From the NCBI GenBank assembly GCA_951799425.1, contig OX637397.1:5509001-5573000 (forward strand): DNA of 64,000 bases. Reading direction: 5' to 3'. Numbering within the stretch: the stretch's first letter is position 1; each line of letters opens with the position of its first letter. Made by a program: the position numbers and the translations under genes. Source of the DNA: Ilex aquifolium. Its lineage: Eukaryota > Streptophyta > Magnoliopsida > Aquifoliales > Aquifoliaceae. The notes beneath the pieces were generated by a model. It saw only the letters and a list, made by a program, of their open reading frames with translations, was not told the DNA's origin and ran no database searches. Shown in pieces: positions 10,701 to 22,610 of the stretch.

Positions 10701-13192
10701 TCAAGATCAGCTTATAAGGTGATCAAACTCAAACCAATTGCTACTTCTTGAATTCACACCGCCATTTAAGACAATCCAAGTTTCTGGAGGTTCAAGTTTT
10801 GATTAATAAGAAAATTGTCGATACTTTGATCCATTTTTTCAGACAAAATATCAAGGTATGGATGGGCTAGGAGGCACAGGGTGCGCAGGCACGGGTTATT
10901 ACATGAAGAAAAAGACATTATACTGTAGTCCTAACCATGAAGGTATGTTTATTATTCTGAGAACAGATTTTTTTGAACACCACCGAATATATGAGTTAAC
11001 TTTGTCATCATCATCGTCGTCGTCTTCTTCTTCTTGGAGGGTTTTATCAGATGAGTTTCTTCACGAGCCACAAAAGAATTTTGGTTCGTCGAACAAGTTT
11101 ATTGATTCACTAAAGGTTAATAATGAACAAGATATCAGAGGAAGTGGAATTATATCAGATGAAGTTTTAGAAGAGGCAAGAACTCTAGCTACGTGCACGT
11201 TTGAAGAGAACACGAAATGGGGTAAAGAGGCAAGTATATACATCCTATCATACAGTTAATACTAACAGACTGTTTTGTTGCTTGGATGAGCTTTTAATGT
11301 CATGCTGTTTATATGCCAGATTGGTTATTCTTATCAATGTCTATTGGAGAGTACATTCACAGGGTATCTTTTGCACTGCAAAGGGTGGCGATCGGTGTAT
11401 CTTTACCCGAAAAGGCCATGTTTCTTGGGTTGCACCACCATTGACATGAAAGACGCCGCGGTTCAGCTCATGAAATGGTCCTCTGAATTGATTCTAGTTG
11501 GTTTCTCAAGGTTTAGCCCCCTAACATATGGGATCTCAAGAATGCCCATTCTCAAAAGCTTGTGCTATGCATATTTCACACATAGCCATCTTGTCTCTGT
11601 GGCATGCCTCTTATATGGAACCATTCCTCAGATGTGTTTTTTGAATGGCATCCCTATGTACCCCAAGGTAAATTCTTTTCCATTCTCCACCTTTTTTTTT
11701 CTTTCATATGAAATTTTATCATTGGTGATAATTGTGTATGCATTACTGTGGGATCTCAATCATATCTGATGGTCTATAGTCTATACTCCTTAAAAACTAA
11801 AAGGAAAAATGTGTAATAAGAACCTAAAGTATGCGCTCCGTCTTCCTATGATCTTTATTTTTTTTTCAATTGTGTCACTTCAATCAATTGGTGTTTTAAT
11901 GGTCTGATCCATGATGGGCATTCAAATTGATAATGATAAATATGTGTGCACTCTCGTGTTGGCTTGATTAGAGGTGCAACAAGTCTCCTTGAGACTCGGT
12001 GGAGGGTTTAACCAACCCAATCAGTGGATGTTTGTTGTTGAGCTAGTTAAAAGAAAGAAGTTGCGTCTTTACTAACACTTACGGGTTTTAGTGCAACGGT
12101 AAGTGCTTCGATTCAACAATTAGTATCAGAGTGAGGTCACGGGTTCAAGTCTTAAGGTAGTTACCCGGGGGGAAATTGTTGGCTTGGGTATAGCTGCAGC
12201 CGACCCGTGAGCTCTTATTGCTGAGCTAGTTAAAAAAAAGAAGTCGTGCGTGCACTAACACTTGTGGGCTTTGGTGCAACGACAAGCGCTTCGATCTGAT
12301 ATTTTGGTCCTTCAAATATGCATAAAATGTCATGTTGATTTTTGAATTACCAATTTTATCAAAGTAGGCATTGTAGAGGTGTAATTGATAAAATAAGTAA
12401 TTGAGGGACGAAAGTGATTTTTTTTTTTTTAATGCTTCAGGGACCAGAAAACTATTTGCTCATTAATTGGACCATTTAAACATAAATTACAAAATTTAAG
12501 GACTAAAATCACACAATTAGAAAACTGGGGACTAAACTGAGATAGAATGCATGCTTTAAGGGCTACAAATGTATTTAATTCAAACTAAAATCTAGGACTA
12601 GGACAGAAATTTATGAAATGATTTTGTTCTACCCCTTGATATGTCTATATTTTGCCAAAGTCAAGCTTGCACAAGAGCTTACCACACTCCGAATTTCAAC
12701 ATGATTTGATACCAATTGTTGTTTCAGGTCTCAAACCCATGGTTTGCAGTGTTTGGAACTGTGTATGTATCATCTCTTTGCCAGCATTTGTATGAAGTCC
12801 TCTCCAGTGGCGGCTCAATTCGGACATGGTGGAATGAACAGAGAATGTGGATGATAAGAACAGTTACAGCATGCTTGTTTGGATGCCTTGATGCTCTTCT
12901 GAAGCGGATCGGCATAGTGAAATCAAGGTTCAGATTGACAAATAAAGCCATTGATCAAGGAAAGCTCGAAAAATACGAGAAGGGTAAGTTTGATTTCCAA
13001 GGAGCCAAGATGTTCATGATCCCCTTAACATTTTTGGTCATACTGAATATGGTTTGCTTCATCGTCGGATCGAAAAGGATGATTAGTGAGGGAAACAGTG
13101 AAGACATGTTTGGACAGTTTTTTCTCTCTTCCTTCATTTTAGTTCTCAGTTATCCAATAGTAGAAGGGCTAATACCAAAGAAAAGCAAGTGA
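7728..13192 (+). CDS. cellulose-synthase-like protein, CslG/CslJ/CslM clade
   Basis: Membrane glycosyltransferase of family GT2. Exons: 7728-8315, 9446-9529, 10048-10179, 10506-10718, 10843-10942, 11051-11229, 11320-11667, 12728-13192; frames join to about 702 aa, near the usual length. Two N-terminal membrane segments (about 21-43 and 48-70), catalytic YLSDDGG (D134/D135), LDCDMY (D285, D287), the [11 protein letters not shown] region, then several C-terminal membrane segments after SNPWF. The general-base Asp after E442 is Ser (LLES), and the QxxRW motif reads QLMKW at 481-485. Intron 6 has a GC donor; intron 5 is 108 bp and stop-free. Members of this clade act on wall polysaccharides or, as CslM-type enzymes, add glucuronic acid to triterpenoid sapogenins at the ER; which applies here is unknown. 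The start is the first ATG, giving the typical LHTC N-terminus. Confidence 0.9.
8345..8865. repeat. Mutator-like element fragment in intron 1
   Basis: AT-rich DNA with repeated GATTAAAATTTGATTCGAGTT words, followed by GGTCTCATTGAAGATATGTCT, matching the interior and one end of the element at 40830-41718. The left terminus is not clear, so it is a partial or rearranged copy within the first intron. Confidence 0.6.
12030..12310 (+). repeat. tRNA-derived SINE-like repeat in intron 7, partly duplicated
   Basis: The segment with TAGTGCAACGGTAAG (A-box-like) and GGGTTCAAGTC (B-box-like) resembles a tRNA-type pol III promoter. The block beginning GAGCTAGTTAAAA recurs about 183 bases downstream (12041 and 12224) with the TGCAACG and GCTTCGAT words repeated, giving a partial dimer. 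It lies inside the last intron of the CslG/M gene. Confidence 0.5.
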
Positions 13193-15426
13193 AAGCCTTC
13201 GAAACTATACTTTTCTTTGCAATGACTTGTGCAATGGAGCTCCTTTTTCCATTGAGACATTTCTTATTGTGAGTTGAAGGTTATAAACTTCCCTTGAAAT
13301 TATATATTCTCAAGCTTCATAAGATATGAATACGACTGTTTGGCCACTTATAGATGCAAGTCATTTAAGGCAATATCATTGTGAATTTTTTTTAAAAGAA
13401 ATTACCTTCTTGAAGTATTATGTGTTCGTTGTATAGTAACATGCACACCAACTCGATCCCCGAGGTTAATTAATAGATCATACCGTGTCATATTTTTAAA
13501 CGTATAAGTTGTGATGTCAATATTTATTCAACACATACCCCATTTATATTTGAGTATAACCAATTTTGAGTCGTGTGTAAATGTGTTTTAACACACTAAG
13601 AGACAAATTATGACAAGATACAATATAAGTTTTAAAACTATAAGGGTACTATCTACGTTCTTGGTAAACATAAAGGGGTAAGTATAATTTACCTTTTTTT
13701 TTCTTCATTTCTTCGTTAAACAAGAATTGTTTAGCATCTTATTGGTTTTTAGGGCGTGCCGCACACAACTACCTATCTAGATCTTTGCAAAAGAGAGGAA
13801 AATAGGGGGAGATGGAGATGGAGAGGGGGGATATAAAAGTGAAAAAGTATCACTATGCTTAGTAGAGTGCGATTGAGTAGTGAGTTATCAGTGACTAAAA
13901 ATGAAAAAAAAAAAAAAAGAGACATTATGAATTTTTAAGAAGTGGGCAACAATAGTAGTAGTCTTTCAAACTCCAAAACCTCATATCTTGTCGACTTTCC
14001 TCTCAAAATTTGTCATTCAACCTTAAATATTTCTCTCACACAAATGTACTTTCTGTTTCTAAGTTCTCAATCATTGTCGGACAAAGAAGGACGAAGAAGG
14101 CTCAACACTAAAGTTTGTCTATACCATAAAGAGAAAAGGAATTTGGTGTCCTCATAATAAAATATTCATATTGTCCCTTAACCACCTATAATCATTAATA
14201 ACTTTCCATCTTTATTTGTCCTTTTATATTTTTATATCTACGTCTCGTTCCCCATATGTCATTCTTTTCAAGGTATGCACACGAATGTCATGTGCAAGTA
14301 TCCCTAATAATGGAGAAGGCCCTCTAGCGGGCAAAACCCTTGAATTCAAACCCTGGTCCAAAGTCCTAATAGGTCGGGGTCGTCCACGACAACTCTTTAT
14401 CCATCAAACATGTCAGCATTTCCACCCAACACCTCTCAATCCAATACACTAAACAATCGGGTGAAGTTAACAAAAGAGAATCGCCGAGAAATTTGAAAAC
14501 TTCGGTTTCAGTTTGATAATGAGGGGAAGCGCGGAGACTGAAATTAGAGCTAATAAAAGAGAGAATTGGATAATTATGGTATGGTTGATTCGAAATTGGG
14601 GTGACAAGTGAGTTTGAGGAGGACTCGGAGTTCAAAGAAGCAAGGAGATGTGGTTTTAACTGTGGATGGAAAGGTAGGAGAGGGAAAAAAAGCAAAGAAG
14701 ATTCTATGGAATAAGCTTTTTGATGTGGTTCAAGTTGATGGGTTGGTAAGATAAGGGAGTCAGGGGATTGAATTTGGGTGAAGAAGACTGTGAGGGAAGG
14801 ATAGTGGTTTTGTGGGTAGGAGGTACCCGATATGGTGAACATGACAGTAGTTTAATATCAATCAACCAGTTCAGTGTGTTTGTCTCTCAGTACCCTAGGT
14901 CCATGTACACTCTTTAGTCTTTACAACCAAGTCCAATTTTATGTGAACTGAGAAATGGCTAATGCTAGATTGCCTAAAAAAATGAGACCAAACAAGAGGA
15001 ACCGAATGATATAGTGCTGATATGGTGGTACTTTTATTTCCACTTTTTTTTCATTTAAAATTTAAAAAGTTTGCTCTCTATGTCAACATCATATTTGTTG
15101 GTCATTTTTCTGTTTCAACTTTTGGGTCATCCCCGGAGAAATATCTGCTCAAGCTTGTCTAGGCTCAAACATTCAAAGGTCGACCTAGATGGACTGAACC
15201 AAGTATGATACAATGAAAATCTTTCAAATATATAAATACATGCAATTTAGGTCAATCTTGGTACATCCAATTCTGTGATTGTGATTCAATATCCACTCCA
15301 GCTACCAAAAGTATGGAAATTCCAGTTCATCTAGTTAATAGACACACAAAAAGAAGAAACAATACAAACACAAGTGAAGACGGAAAGACAAAGAGACACC
15401 ATTGAGAATAGCATAACTCAGAGGCA
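13193..15426. other. 3' flank and intergenic region
   Basis: Downstream of the CslG/M stop and of the converging kinase gene. Mostly AT-rich and unassigned. A reading frame on the minus strand (14366-14842) is listed separately with low confidence. Confidence 0.4.
14366..14842 (-). CDS. hypothetical 158-aa reading frame, doubtful
   Basis: A continuous frame of 158 codons from the ATG at 14842 (MFTISGTSYPQ) to a stop at 14366. It is rich in Ser, Pro, Leu and His and has no membrane segment, repeat or domain that I recognise. The surrounding DNA is GC-richer than its flanks. It may be a chance frame, a pseudogene fragment or part of a non-coding transcript; no function is proposed. Confidence 0.15.
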   Translation of the reverse strand: MFTISGTSYPQNHYPSLTVFFTQIQSPDSLILPTHQLEPHQKAYSIESSLLFFPLLPFHPQLKPHLLASLNSESSSNSLVTPISNQPYHNYPILSFISSNFSLRASPHYQTETEVFKFLGDSLLLTSPDCLVYWIERCWVEMLTCLMDKELSWTTPTY

Positions 15427-17025
15427 CTACTCACTAGAGAGATCTAACTTCAGAAACTCCACTTCCATCTCCAGTTCAGAGTTCTTCTTCTTCTCACTTT
15501 CCAGCTCCATTCTTAAGTTTGCAATTATTTGCATCAATTGCTCTTCTTTGCTCAACTCTACCATCTCTTTCCCTTGTAACAAAGCTATCAAATCCATCAC
15601 CTTTTGCCTCTGATCTTCCAAACTTGTCTTCAAAAACAATAGACTCCTCATCATCCCTTCCCTATCCCCACCACCACCCTGAAGGGCAGCAGTTGGAACA
15701 ACGGCGACCTCATCTTCACCTACCAAACAACCCTCTTTGTGTTGCTCATTTTCAAAATCCTCCCCCCCTTGGCCAACAACTAGGGTGCCACCCACTGCTT
15801 CTTCAGGTGAACTCGAATTCCATACATCTGAGTCGCCTCCCTTGTCTGGAATAATCATTTCATCGCCAAAGCAAACTTGTTTCACAATTTTATCATCCTC
15901 TCTCTCAATTGGAAATACAGGGTCTAATTCACAATCATGAACGTTAAAGTTCCACCCACTAATCCTCCTTTGTTTCATATTGTCTCCCAATAATAACCCT
16001 TCATCTTCATCTTCATCATCAGTTTTGTTCATTGATGCAAGTCGTTGAAGCTTTGTTCCTCTGAACCTTTGTTCTACAGTGGGCAAATCTTGCAAAACAT
16101 TCTTGACCAACAAATCAGAACCTTTACAATTCTTGAAAAATGAATGCTTGAGCAATTTATTTGCTGAGGGCCTCTTGGATGGATCTTGATCAAGACATAG
16201 TCCCACCATGTCCTTGAAAGCCTTGGAATACTTCTTATTCTTGCTATTTTTGGTCTTCTCGTAATCAGAAAATCGAAAATGCTTAGTGAACTTCATGATC
16301 AAAGACTTTGAAGGAGGAAGGTGGGATAGAGGTGGCCTTCCATGGGCTAGTTCTAGTGCAGTGATGCCAAAAGACCATATATCAGCCTTGAAACTGTAAC
16401 CAGTATGAGAGTGAATCACCTCCGGAGCCATCCAATATGGTGTTCCGGCAATATCAGTGAGCATCAAAGATGATGAAGATGAAGAGGCTGCAAATCCATG
16501 GCATGAACTTGACTCGTAAATCGAAGCTGATACACCAAAGTCTGCAAGCTTCACTGAACCCCTTGAGTCTATGAGAATGTTACCAGCTTTAACATCTCTA
16601 TGAAGGTGGCCTTGATCATGAAGATATGACAAAGCACTTAGAATTTCTTTGAGAACTACGGCAATGCATGGCTCAGACAAGCCATCAGGGAAAGATGAAG
16701 CAATTATGGACTGTAGAGAACCAGCGGACATGAATGGCATTACCACCCAAAGACGACGATCAACCAAGAAAGAACAATGGGCCTTGAGAATATTGGGATG
16801 AGAGAGAAGGGACATGGTCTTGGCTTCACGTCGAACATTGTCGAAATCAGCTCGAGATTGATCTAAATCAATGGCTTTGATTGCCACTACAGAAGAGTTG
16901 ATGGCTGGACATATTGCTTTGTAAACAATGGCACTTACACCTTGGCCGATCTCATCAAGAATTTTGTAGCAGTTTGAGTCTAGAGGGTATTGAACCTTTC
17001 TTGGTTCTTCTTCTTCATGGGCCAT
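15427..17025 (-). CDS. BLUS1-like: STE20-type Ser/Thr kinase, BLUS1-like
   Basis: Intronless, 532 aa. Kinase domain about 20-297: glycine loop GQGVSAIVY (27-35), VAIK with Lys50, HRDVKAGN (142-149), DFGVSA (162-167), GTPYWMAPE (194-202) and DIWSFG (215-220); all catalytic residues are present. The activation segment carries a Ser-rich stretch (171-187). After an acidic stretch (about 335-343) comes RRISGW with Ser356, which I infer matches the phototropin-phosphorylated C-terminal serine of BLUS1 (Ser348 in Arabidopsis). The C-terminus (about 458-532) is a charged helix, probably a coiled coil. In Arabidopsis BLUS1 acts in guard cells between phototropins and the plasma-membrane proton pump to open stomata in blue light. 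Assignment to this subfamily rather than another plant STE20 kinase is likely but needs a tree. Confidence 0.88.
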   Translation of the reverse strand: MAHEEEEPRKVQYPLDSNCYKILDEIGQGVSAIVYKAICPAINSSVVAIKAIDLDQSRADFDNVRREAKTMSLLSHPNILKAHCSFLVDRRLWVVMPFMSAGSLQSIIASSFPDGLSEPCIAVVLKEILSALSYLHDQGHLHRDVKAGNILIDSRGSVKLADFGVSASIYESSSCHGFAASSSSSSLMLTDIAGTPYWMAPEVIHSHTGYSFKADIWSFGITALELAHGRPPLSHLPPSKSLIMKFTKHFRFSDYEKTKNSKNKKYSKAFKDMVGLCLDQDPSKRPSANKLLKHSFFKNCKGSDLLVKNVLQDLPTVEQRFRGTKLQRLASMNKTDDEDEDEGLLLGDNMKQRRISGWNFNVHDCELDPVFPIEREDDKIVKQVCFGDEMIIPDKGGDSDVWNSSSPEEAVGGTLVVGQGGEDFENEQHKEGCLVGEDEVAVVPTAALQGGGGDREGMMRSLLFLKTSLEDQRQKVMDLIALLQGKEMVELSKEEQLMQIIANLRMELESEKKKNSELEMEVEFLKLDLSSE

Positions 17026-17251
17026 GGATGTATCTGTTTCTTGAGAAGAGAAAGGTTTTGGGAACTTTTTTGGGTATCTAATTGGTTTTCTTCAAGAAGA
17101 TGAAAGAACAAGTGGATATAAAAGGAAAAGGGTTACTCGGTTTTCTTGTGAAAATTAAAAGAGAAAGCTATAGGAGAGCAGGCTGCAGCGGCGATGTCCA
17201 TATCACTCCCTCTGAGAATGAGTTGATGCATGTGAGTTTCAACTTTCAACT

Positions 17252-17288
17252 GCTTACATATATATAGAGAGAGAGAAAGAGAGAGATA
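17252..17288 (-). promoter_or_regulatory. possible TATA box and GA/CT tract upstream of the kinase gene
   Basis: TATATATA on the minus strand at about 17255-17263 lies roughly 230 bases before the ATG, next to a GA repeat at 17264-17288. This would give a 5' leader of about 200 bases. Tentative. Confidence 0.35.
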
Positions 17289-17289
17289 T

Positions 17290-18299
17290 GACGGTTATGT
17301 TTTGGAGCACTAAATTATATGGAGATTAGGACCCATCACATAAATGCGTAAGATATGGATTCTAGTGTGCTCTCTTGTTATTCATTTTGCAATTACTACC
17401 TGGAGATTAACTAAATTTAGAAGCAGTGCCTTGAATTTTTTTTTTTTTTTTTGTTTTGTTTTTGGGTGGTTGTTATTTTATATGGTTCTTTTTTACTCAT
17501 AAAAAGCCCCTAAGCGATACTGAAAATCAAATTCATGCTATATATTTCGTTAAAAAGTACATCTAATGTCAACAAAAGTTCAAAACTCGGATATGTATTC
17601 TAAACCGAGCTGTAATTTGGACACATTTTTAGTAATGTAACTTATTTCAGGTAGCTTTTTGTTTGAAGGAATTCAATTTTGACTAAAGGTCTTAGATTAT
17701 TTCATTTTCTTCTGACCCACTAGAGATTTTCAACTTTGAGGGTTACTAGTCTTTTAGAAATATGGGATAGAATTTATGTTACCATTTTGAAGAAAAAATT
17801 AATTAAGTTACCAAGTATATGATATTGGTGTAAAAACCCGAGACATAGAATCCTATACAGTAAGAGAGAAAAAAAAGGTAACCTAGTGACAAACTAGGTG
17901 ATTTCATTTTTGTTTTATAGTTCACTAACCAAAAGGTCTCAATATTAACCTCAACTTCGCTTTAATTTGGATATTAATCTTCATAGAATACACGTCAGGA
18001 GAAAATATTCGAAAAATCATCAATAAAATGAGGGGGAAAAGAAAAGGAAAAAGAATATAAATTTGTGTATCAACTTATCGACCACAAGCAATAGTCAGCA
18101 TTGTCAGTTTTTCAAGTTCAATGGTCAATGTGATGAGGTGGGTGACTTAATTCAATTGTTGTTTTGGCCTATAGTAAGTTCATTAAGAAGCCGTTTGAAT
18201 TTATATGCATTTGTTATTAATGTAGATAGATTCGCAATTAATGGTCGTTTGACCTTTGAATTTTCAACATGAATTCTTATCCTTTTCTTAACTTACTAG
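17290..18299. other. intergenic, nothing recognised
   Basis: AT-rich DNA with a T run near 17440. No gene, RNA or transposon ends were identified. Confidence 0.4.
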
Positions 18300-18498
18300 A
18301 AATGAAAAATCATAACGAGATATTATGAGTTTAAAACTCGACAATTTTTTAAGAATCATATCATGGAGAATTTATCCCTCATGAGTTCTGTGGTCCAGAC
18401 GTGAATGTCTTATCTTTGACCGGATTGAGGAATAGATTATTTAAGATACGTGTAAACTAGCTTGAACATCCCTAACCGTAATACCAACAAAAAAAAAT
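18300..18498 (+). repeat. SINE (tRNA-derived), with A-rich tail
   Basis: Contains a GAGTTTAAAACTCGAC B-box-like word, the shared TTTATCCCTCATGA and GACGTGAATG segments, and the tail CCTAACCGTAATACCAAC followed by A's. The same segments occur at 31711-31882. The 5' end is approximate. Confidence 0.5.
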
Positions 18499-20680
18499 AC
18501 ACTTTTTGATTTTTTTTTCCACCCACATTGATATTGAATCATGTGAAAATATATTAATTTGCTTATTCTTATATTTGTATCAAGGGGATTTCATCTAAGT
18601 CTCGCTATTTTTTGTTTGCATTCAAAGGTCTTGTGCATGCGCTATCGAGTCACGTGCTTCACTTCTAAAGAATGACTCGATGGATAGGTTAAATGAACGA
18701 AAGTGGCTGGCGGCAGTGTATAGCTATATATAAGGAGCAAAGCTAACACACACTGGCTTATGGAGGGCGAGATTACATTCACTTGCTTTGTGGCGCAATT
18801 AGTTAAGCAATATCTATCTTAAATAGTTCACTTCTCTGTTCTTAGTCTAGTACTTCTTTTCTAGGAATAGTCTAAAAGTGGAAGTATAGGAGCTAGCAGA
18901 GTGCAATTCAAGAGACAACAAAGCAACTTCTCCCTTGGTACTCTTGGTTAGATATGCACAATTCAAACCAGCTCGATTTCAAAAAAATTTTTGATCATGG
19001 AGAGCAAGAATTCGATGAAGTTCTACAGTGAATAGGTCGTCTTAGCTTACCCCCATTTTCTGCAATTCTTTCCTCAGAGCCTAGGGGATTTCAAAACTTA
19101 GGATTTGGATTTGGCTTTCTTTGAGGTGGAGGCTTCATCGTCTGACTCCTCATAAATGATGTTAGTCAAACTAAAGCTAGGACCATAACAGGGAACGGAG
19201 AGGGAACTCAGCTGAGCTTCCCAAGTCCAATGGCTATTAAAATAAGAAGCAAGGGTGTAAGGCGAAACGAATCTAAAAAGATTGCCTTAGTTCTGATTGG
19301 TCTTGCGGATCTGAAGTTGGACTCACTAGTTATCGTGGATCAGCATGCAGAGGTGAATATGTCTATTGCAACATAGTTCAGAGAGGGAACAACCTCTTCT
19401 GGTAAACAATAAGTTATGAATTCAGATATAATGCTCGTACTTATATTTATACTTCCCTCAGGAGGAGACCCTTTTTTGGACATATACTTGATTGGGTTAC
19501 CCGGCTAGAAAATGACTCCATTTATGCCTTTTGCAAGGCCTACCCCTTTCATACTGCATGCCCCTAGGTAGAACTGATTGATATAATCCATTCTAATAGA
19601 GGGTGACTATTCCACTACAATTTGATGGACTTACTTATTTTCTTACTAATTCAAGGTTTTAAGACTGACGGTTCAGTGATCGAGCGAAAGATAAACGATA
19701 ATATCCCTAACCGCAATACCAAAAAAAGAAAATCCATAATGACAAAAAAATGCTGCTTATAATTAGATTAAAATTCATAATAATTTTAAAAGTAATAATT
19801 CAATATTATTAATCTAGAAATTATTTTTGTCTCATAAATAATTTTGTACATTGATTATGCTATCTTAGTAAGCTAGCCACATATTCTATTACCTCATAAA
19901 TGGGTAAGGTACGCTAATTAGGAATGCGCATGGGCCGGAAAGCCATAAAATATGGATAGCCCAATTCGGCAGAGATATGGGCCATTTTATCTAGCCCAAG
20001 ACCACTTTGAACCAAGGCCCAACCCCAGAACCTTGCCTTCAAAATTTCTTGAGTGGACACATTTTTATCCCAGCCCTGTCCATTGTCAAAAACGGTTCAA
20101 CAACCCTTAACCTATTTTGGGCTGGGCCATTCTCAATTACTCAACTCAGCTTAATAAAACAAAGAGGTTCGATAAAAAATTATTTGTTTAAGTATCATTT
20201 GATAAAGCTTTTTAAGTAACTTTTTTTTTAAGTAAAAAGCAATTTCGTGAAAAAAAAAAAGAAGTATGGTAGAAAACTGTTTTGTAATACTGGTTTATGT
20301 GCATATGTTTATTACAATATATGCCATTAAATTAGGTGAAAGGGAGCAAATTCAAACAAGAAGCAAAACATTTAGAACTCTCAATTAATTTTGGATATAG
20401 ACTGATTATCCCTTCAACAAAATCAATAAAAACACGTCAGCGGAGTAGAGGTGCAATTTGGATGGATTTATATATCAATCTGAACTCAAATTCAACCCGA
20501 ACTTTTTAACGAAAGTGACGCCAATGTTTAGCATCCCAAAAGATAGCAACTTAATTAATCTGTGTTAGACAAAGAAACAATGACTTCAACCGCAAATGGA
20601 GCCCATTGGCCATGAACCTAATTATCCATTGTAATACTTTAGTCCCGTCGTGAATGATCTACTTTTAACCGAATTGAGAA
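18499..20680. other. intergenic, old repeats
   Basis: No gene recognised. Around 19640-19740 a SINE-like tail (CCCTAACCGCAATACCAAAA) is visible, and 20640-20680 shows the SINE word CGTCGTGAATGATCTAC. The GC-richer stretch 18600-19620 has short broken frames and may be an old retroelement, but I could not identify a domain. Confidence 0.4.
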
Positions 20681-20688
20681 GAAAATTA

Positions 20689-21331
20689 TAGGGGTGCAAC
20701 TTGGGTTGGGCAACCCAATTTCAACCCGAGCCCAACCCGAAAAAATTAGGGCTTGGGCTAGGGTTTTTAATACTTGGGTTTGGCTTGGGTCAAAAAATCT
20801 CAACCCGAATTCAATTTGGGCCGGGCTCGGGTTGAGGCATCGGGTTCAACCCGAACCCTACAAATTAAAAAAAAATTATATATATATATATATATATATA
20901 AAGCATTAGCACTTTTTTTCATTTTTACTCCATCGTCCTCTGTTTCTTGTTGCTTGCTACTCTGTTATGCGTGATTAGTGGTGATAGTGTGATGTTTTAA
21001 GTTTAATATTTTTATGGGTCTAATTTCTATGTTTTCTGGGATTGTGCTTTGAGATCACTAGTTTTTTGGTGTGAAAGCAGATGATCAATAATCGTGCACT
21101 GTTATGAATGAAATATATGCATTGTTTTATGAATTTATAATTATTCTCCCCCCTTTCTCTGTCTCTCTTGCAGTGAACTCGAATTTAACCCGAGCCCGCC
21201 CAAATTAAACTCAGGCAGTGCTCGGGTTGAGTTCCTCAACCCGATGTAGGGTTAAAGTTAGGGTTATGGTTGAAGATTATATACCTATGGTTGACTGTCT
21301 AACCGCCCAACCTGCCCGAGTTGCACCCCTA
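20689..21331. mobile_element. hAT-type non-autonomous element, 643 bp
   Basis: Ends TAGGGGTGCAAC and GTTGCACCCCTA are inverted repeats, flanked by a perfect 8-bp duplication GAAAATTA (20681-20688 and 21332-21339). TAGGGGTG ends with 8-bp duplications are typical of hAT. Repeated CAACCCGA/TCGGGTTG words lie inside both ends. No transposase is present. The left insertion point lies within an older SINE-like fragment. Confidence 0.85.
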
Positions 21332-21339
21332 GAAAATTA

Positions 21340-22399
21340 GTCAAGGTGTGCGTAAGTTGATTCGAACAACCTGACTTTTGAAAAAAAAATTAATTGTAAT
21401 ATGATTTTAATGAGCCTTTCTGCTTTGCATATTGTTAAGTGAGAGATGGGTCAACCTCTTGTGTTTTGCACCAACCACAAACTATAACGTAACCTGGACT
21501 ACAAAGAGCACAAATAGGGCAACACTTTTGTTGTCAGTTTCACAAAAACACAATATGTTAAACATCTATACCACTAAGTTCCTTTTGATAGTTCCCATGT
21601 CTTTCACTGTTTACTTCCTTCAGAGAGAGAGGGAGAGAGAGAGAGAGTTCAAAGCAGACAAGACAGCAACCAAATAGCAAAGGTTTTATTCTCAAAAGCA
21701 TCTGCCATTGCCAAGCAAATCATTAGCAAAAGCCAACATGTCTTTCTTCTCTGTCTTTTTCTTCATATATAAACGTGGTAACTATTCAGTAGAGTTAGTC
21801 TGAGCTTTTAATGAAAGTTGGGTATGTGTACATGAGAGGGCAATGTATTACACTGTGGGTAATCACTGCAGTTTCGGCCTTATAACCTTCTAATACCACA
21901 GCTTTATGTGGAACCCGATTGTATCATCTCATTGGCCACCAGTCTTTCAATAAATCTCAGCTATATGGAGTAAGATCTTTTGTTTGTTTGGATACTCTGA
22001 AAAAGTTTCTCGTATTTTTTCATGAGAAAATGGAAAGAAAATCTTGGTTCACTGAGATTTCTTTTTCTTTGAAATCTAGACTGCTGCAGTTAAAAGAATC
22101 AAAGCTTTTTTTGAATTAAACTGGCTGTCATTGTGGTTTGGCAATGCGACCAAGTACTTATTAATCATGATGGTATGGATGCGCAGCAATGTAAGTCCAA
22201 ATAGCACAAAACAAAAATGAAAGATTCTAAAAAATTATTTATTTTTTGGTATTTTTCTGGGAATAGTTTGGTTACAAAAGAGGATTGATTAGTAGTGCTA
22301 ACTGTCAAACAATTTTTAGTTGATTCTTGCGCTTTTGGGGGAGGGTGGTGGTGGTGGTGGTGGATAGAGGGAGATGGGGAAGGAGAAGGGGATGAGTTT
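21340..22399. other. intergenic, nothing recognised
   Basis: Contains a GA microsatellite at 21621-21649 and a GGT run near 22346-22362. Short frames only. Confidence 0.4.
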
Positions 22400-22610
22400 C
22401 TTTTTTTTGGTTGAATGGTCAGGGGGTGTTCAGACTAATTTACGCGCATCTCGACTAATCCCCTTCTTAGGCCGATCTATATCCATGTCGGGATTAGCGT
22501 ATTCATGACGAATTCGTGGCCTAGTCACAAGAAGTTGTCAAGATTCGAATTCAAAACTTTTGAATTTATAATTCGTTTTTATTACCATTTGAACTATCCT
22601 AAGGGTTGAA
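22400..22610 (-). repeat. SINE, minus strand
   Basis: On the minus strand it has an A-box-like word (ATAGTTCAAATGGTAA), a B-box-like TTCGAATCTTGAC, a central GGCCACGAATTCGTCATGAA segment, and ends CCTGACCATTCAACC plus a run of A's (22400-22408). The 3' part matches the element ending at 25267. Confidence 0.65.

Noticed and set aside
10943-11050. Coding insertion of 36 residues with a serine run in the CslG/M protein
   Set aside because: Consensus splice sites border it and its removal restores the family sequence, so I call it an intron; retention stays possible and is listed as a finding.
12080-12160. tRNA gene
   Set aside because: Has A- and B-box-like words but no complete cloverleaf or acceptor stem that I could pair; better explained as a SINE.
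15374-15940. Plus-strand frames over the kinase gene
   Set aside because: Antisense shadows of the BLUS1-like coding sequence.
18600-19620. Old LTR retrotransposon or gene
   Set aside because: Composition differs from its surroundings but no domain, LTR pair or primer site could be identified.
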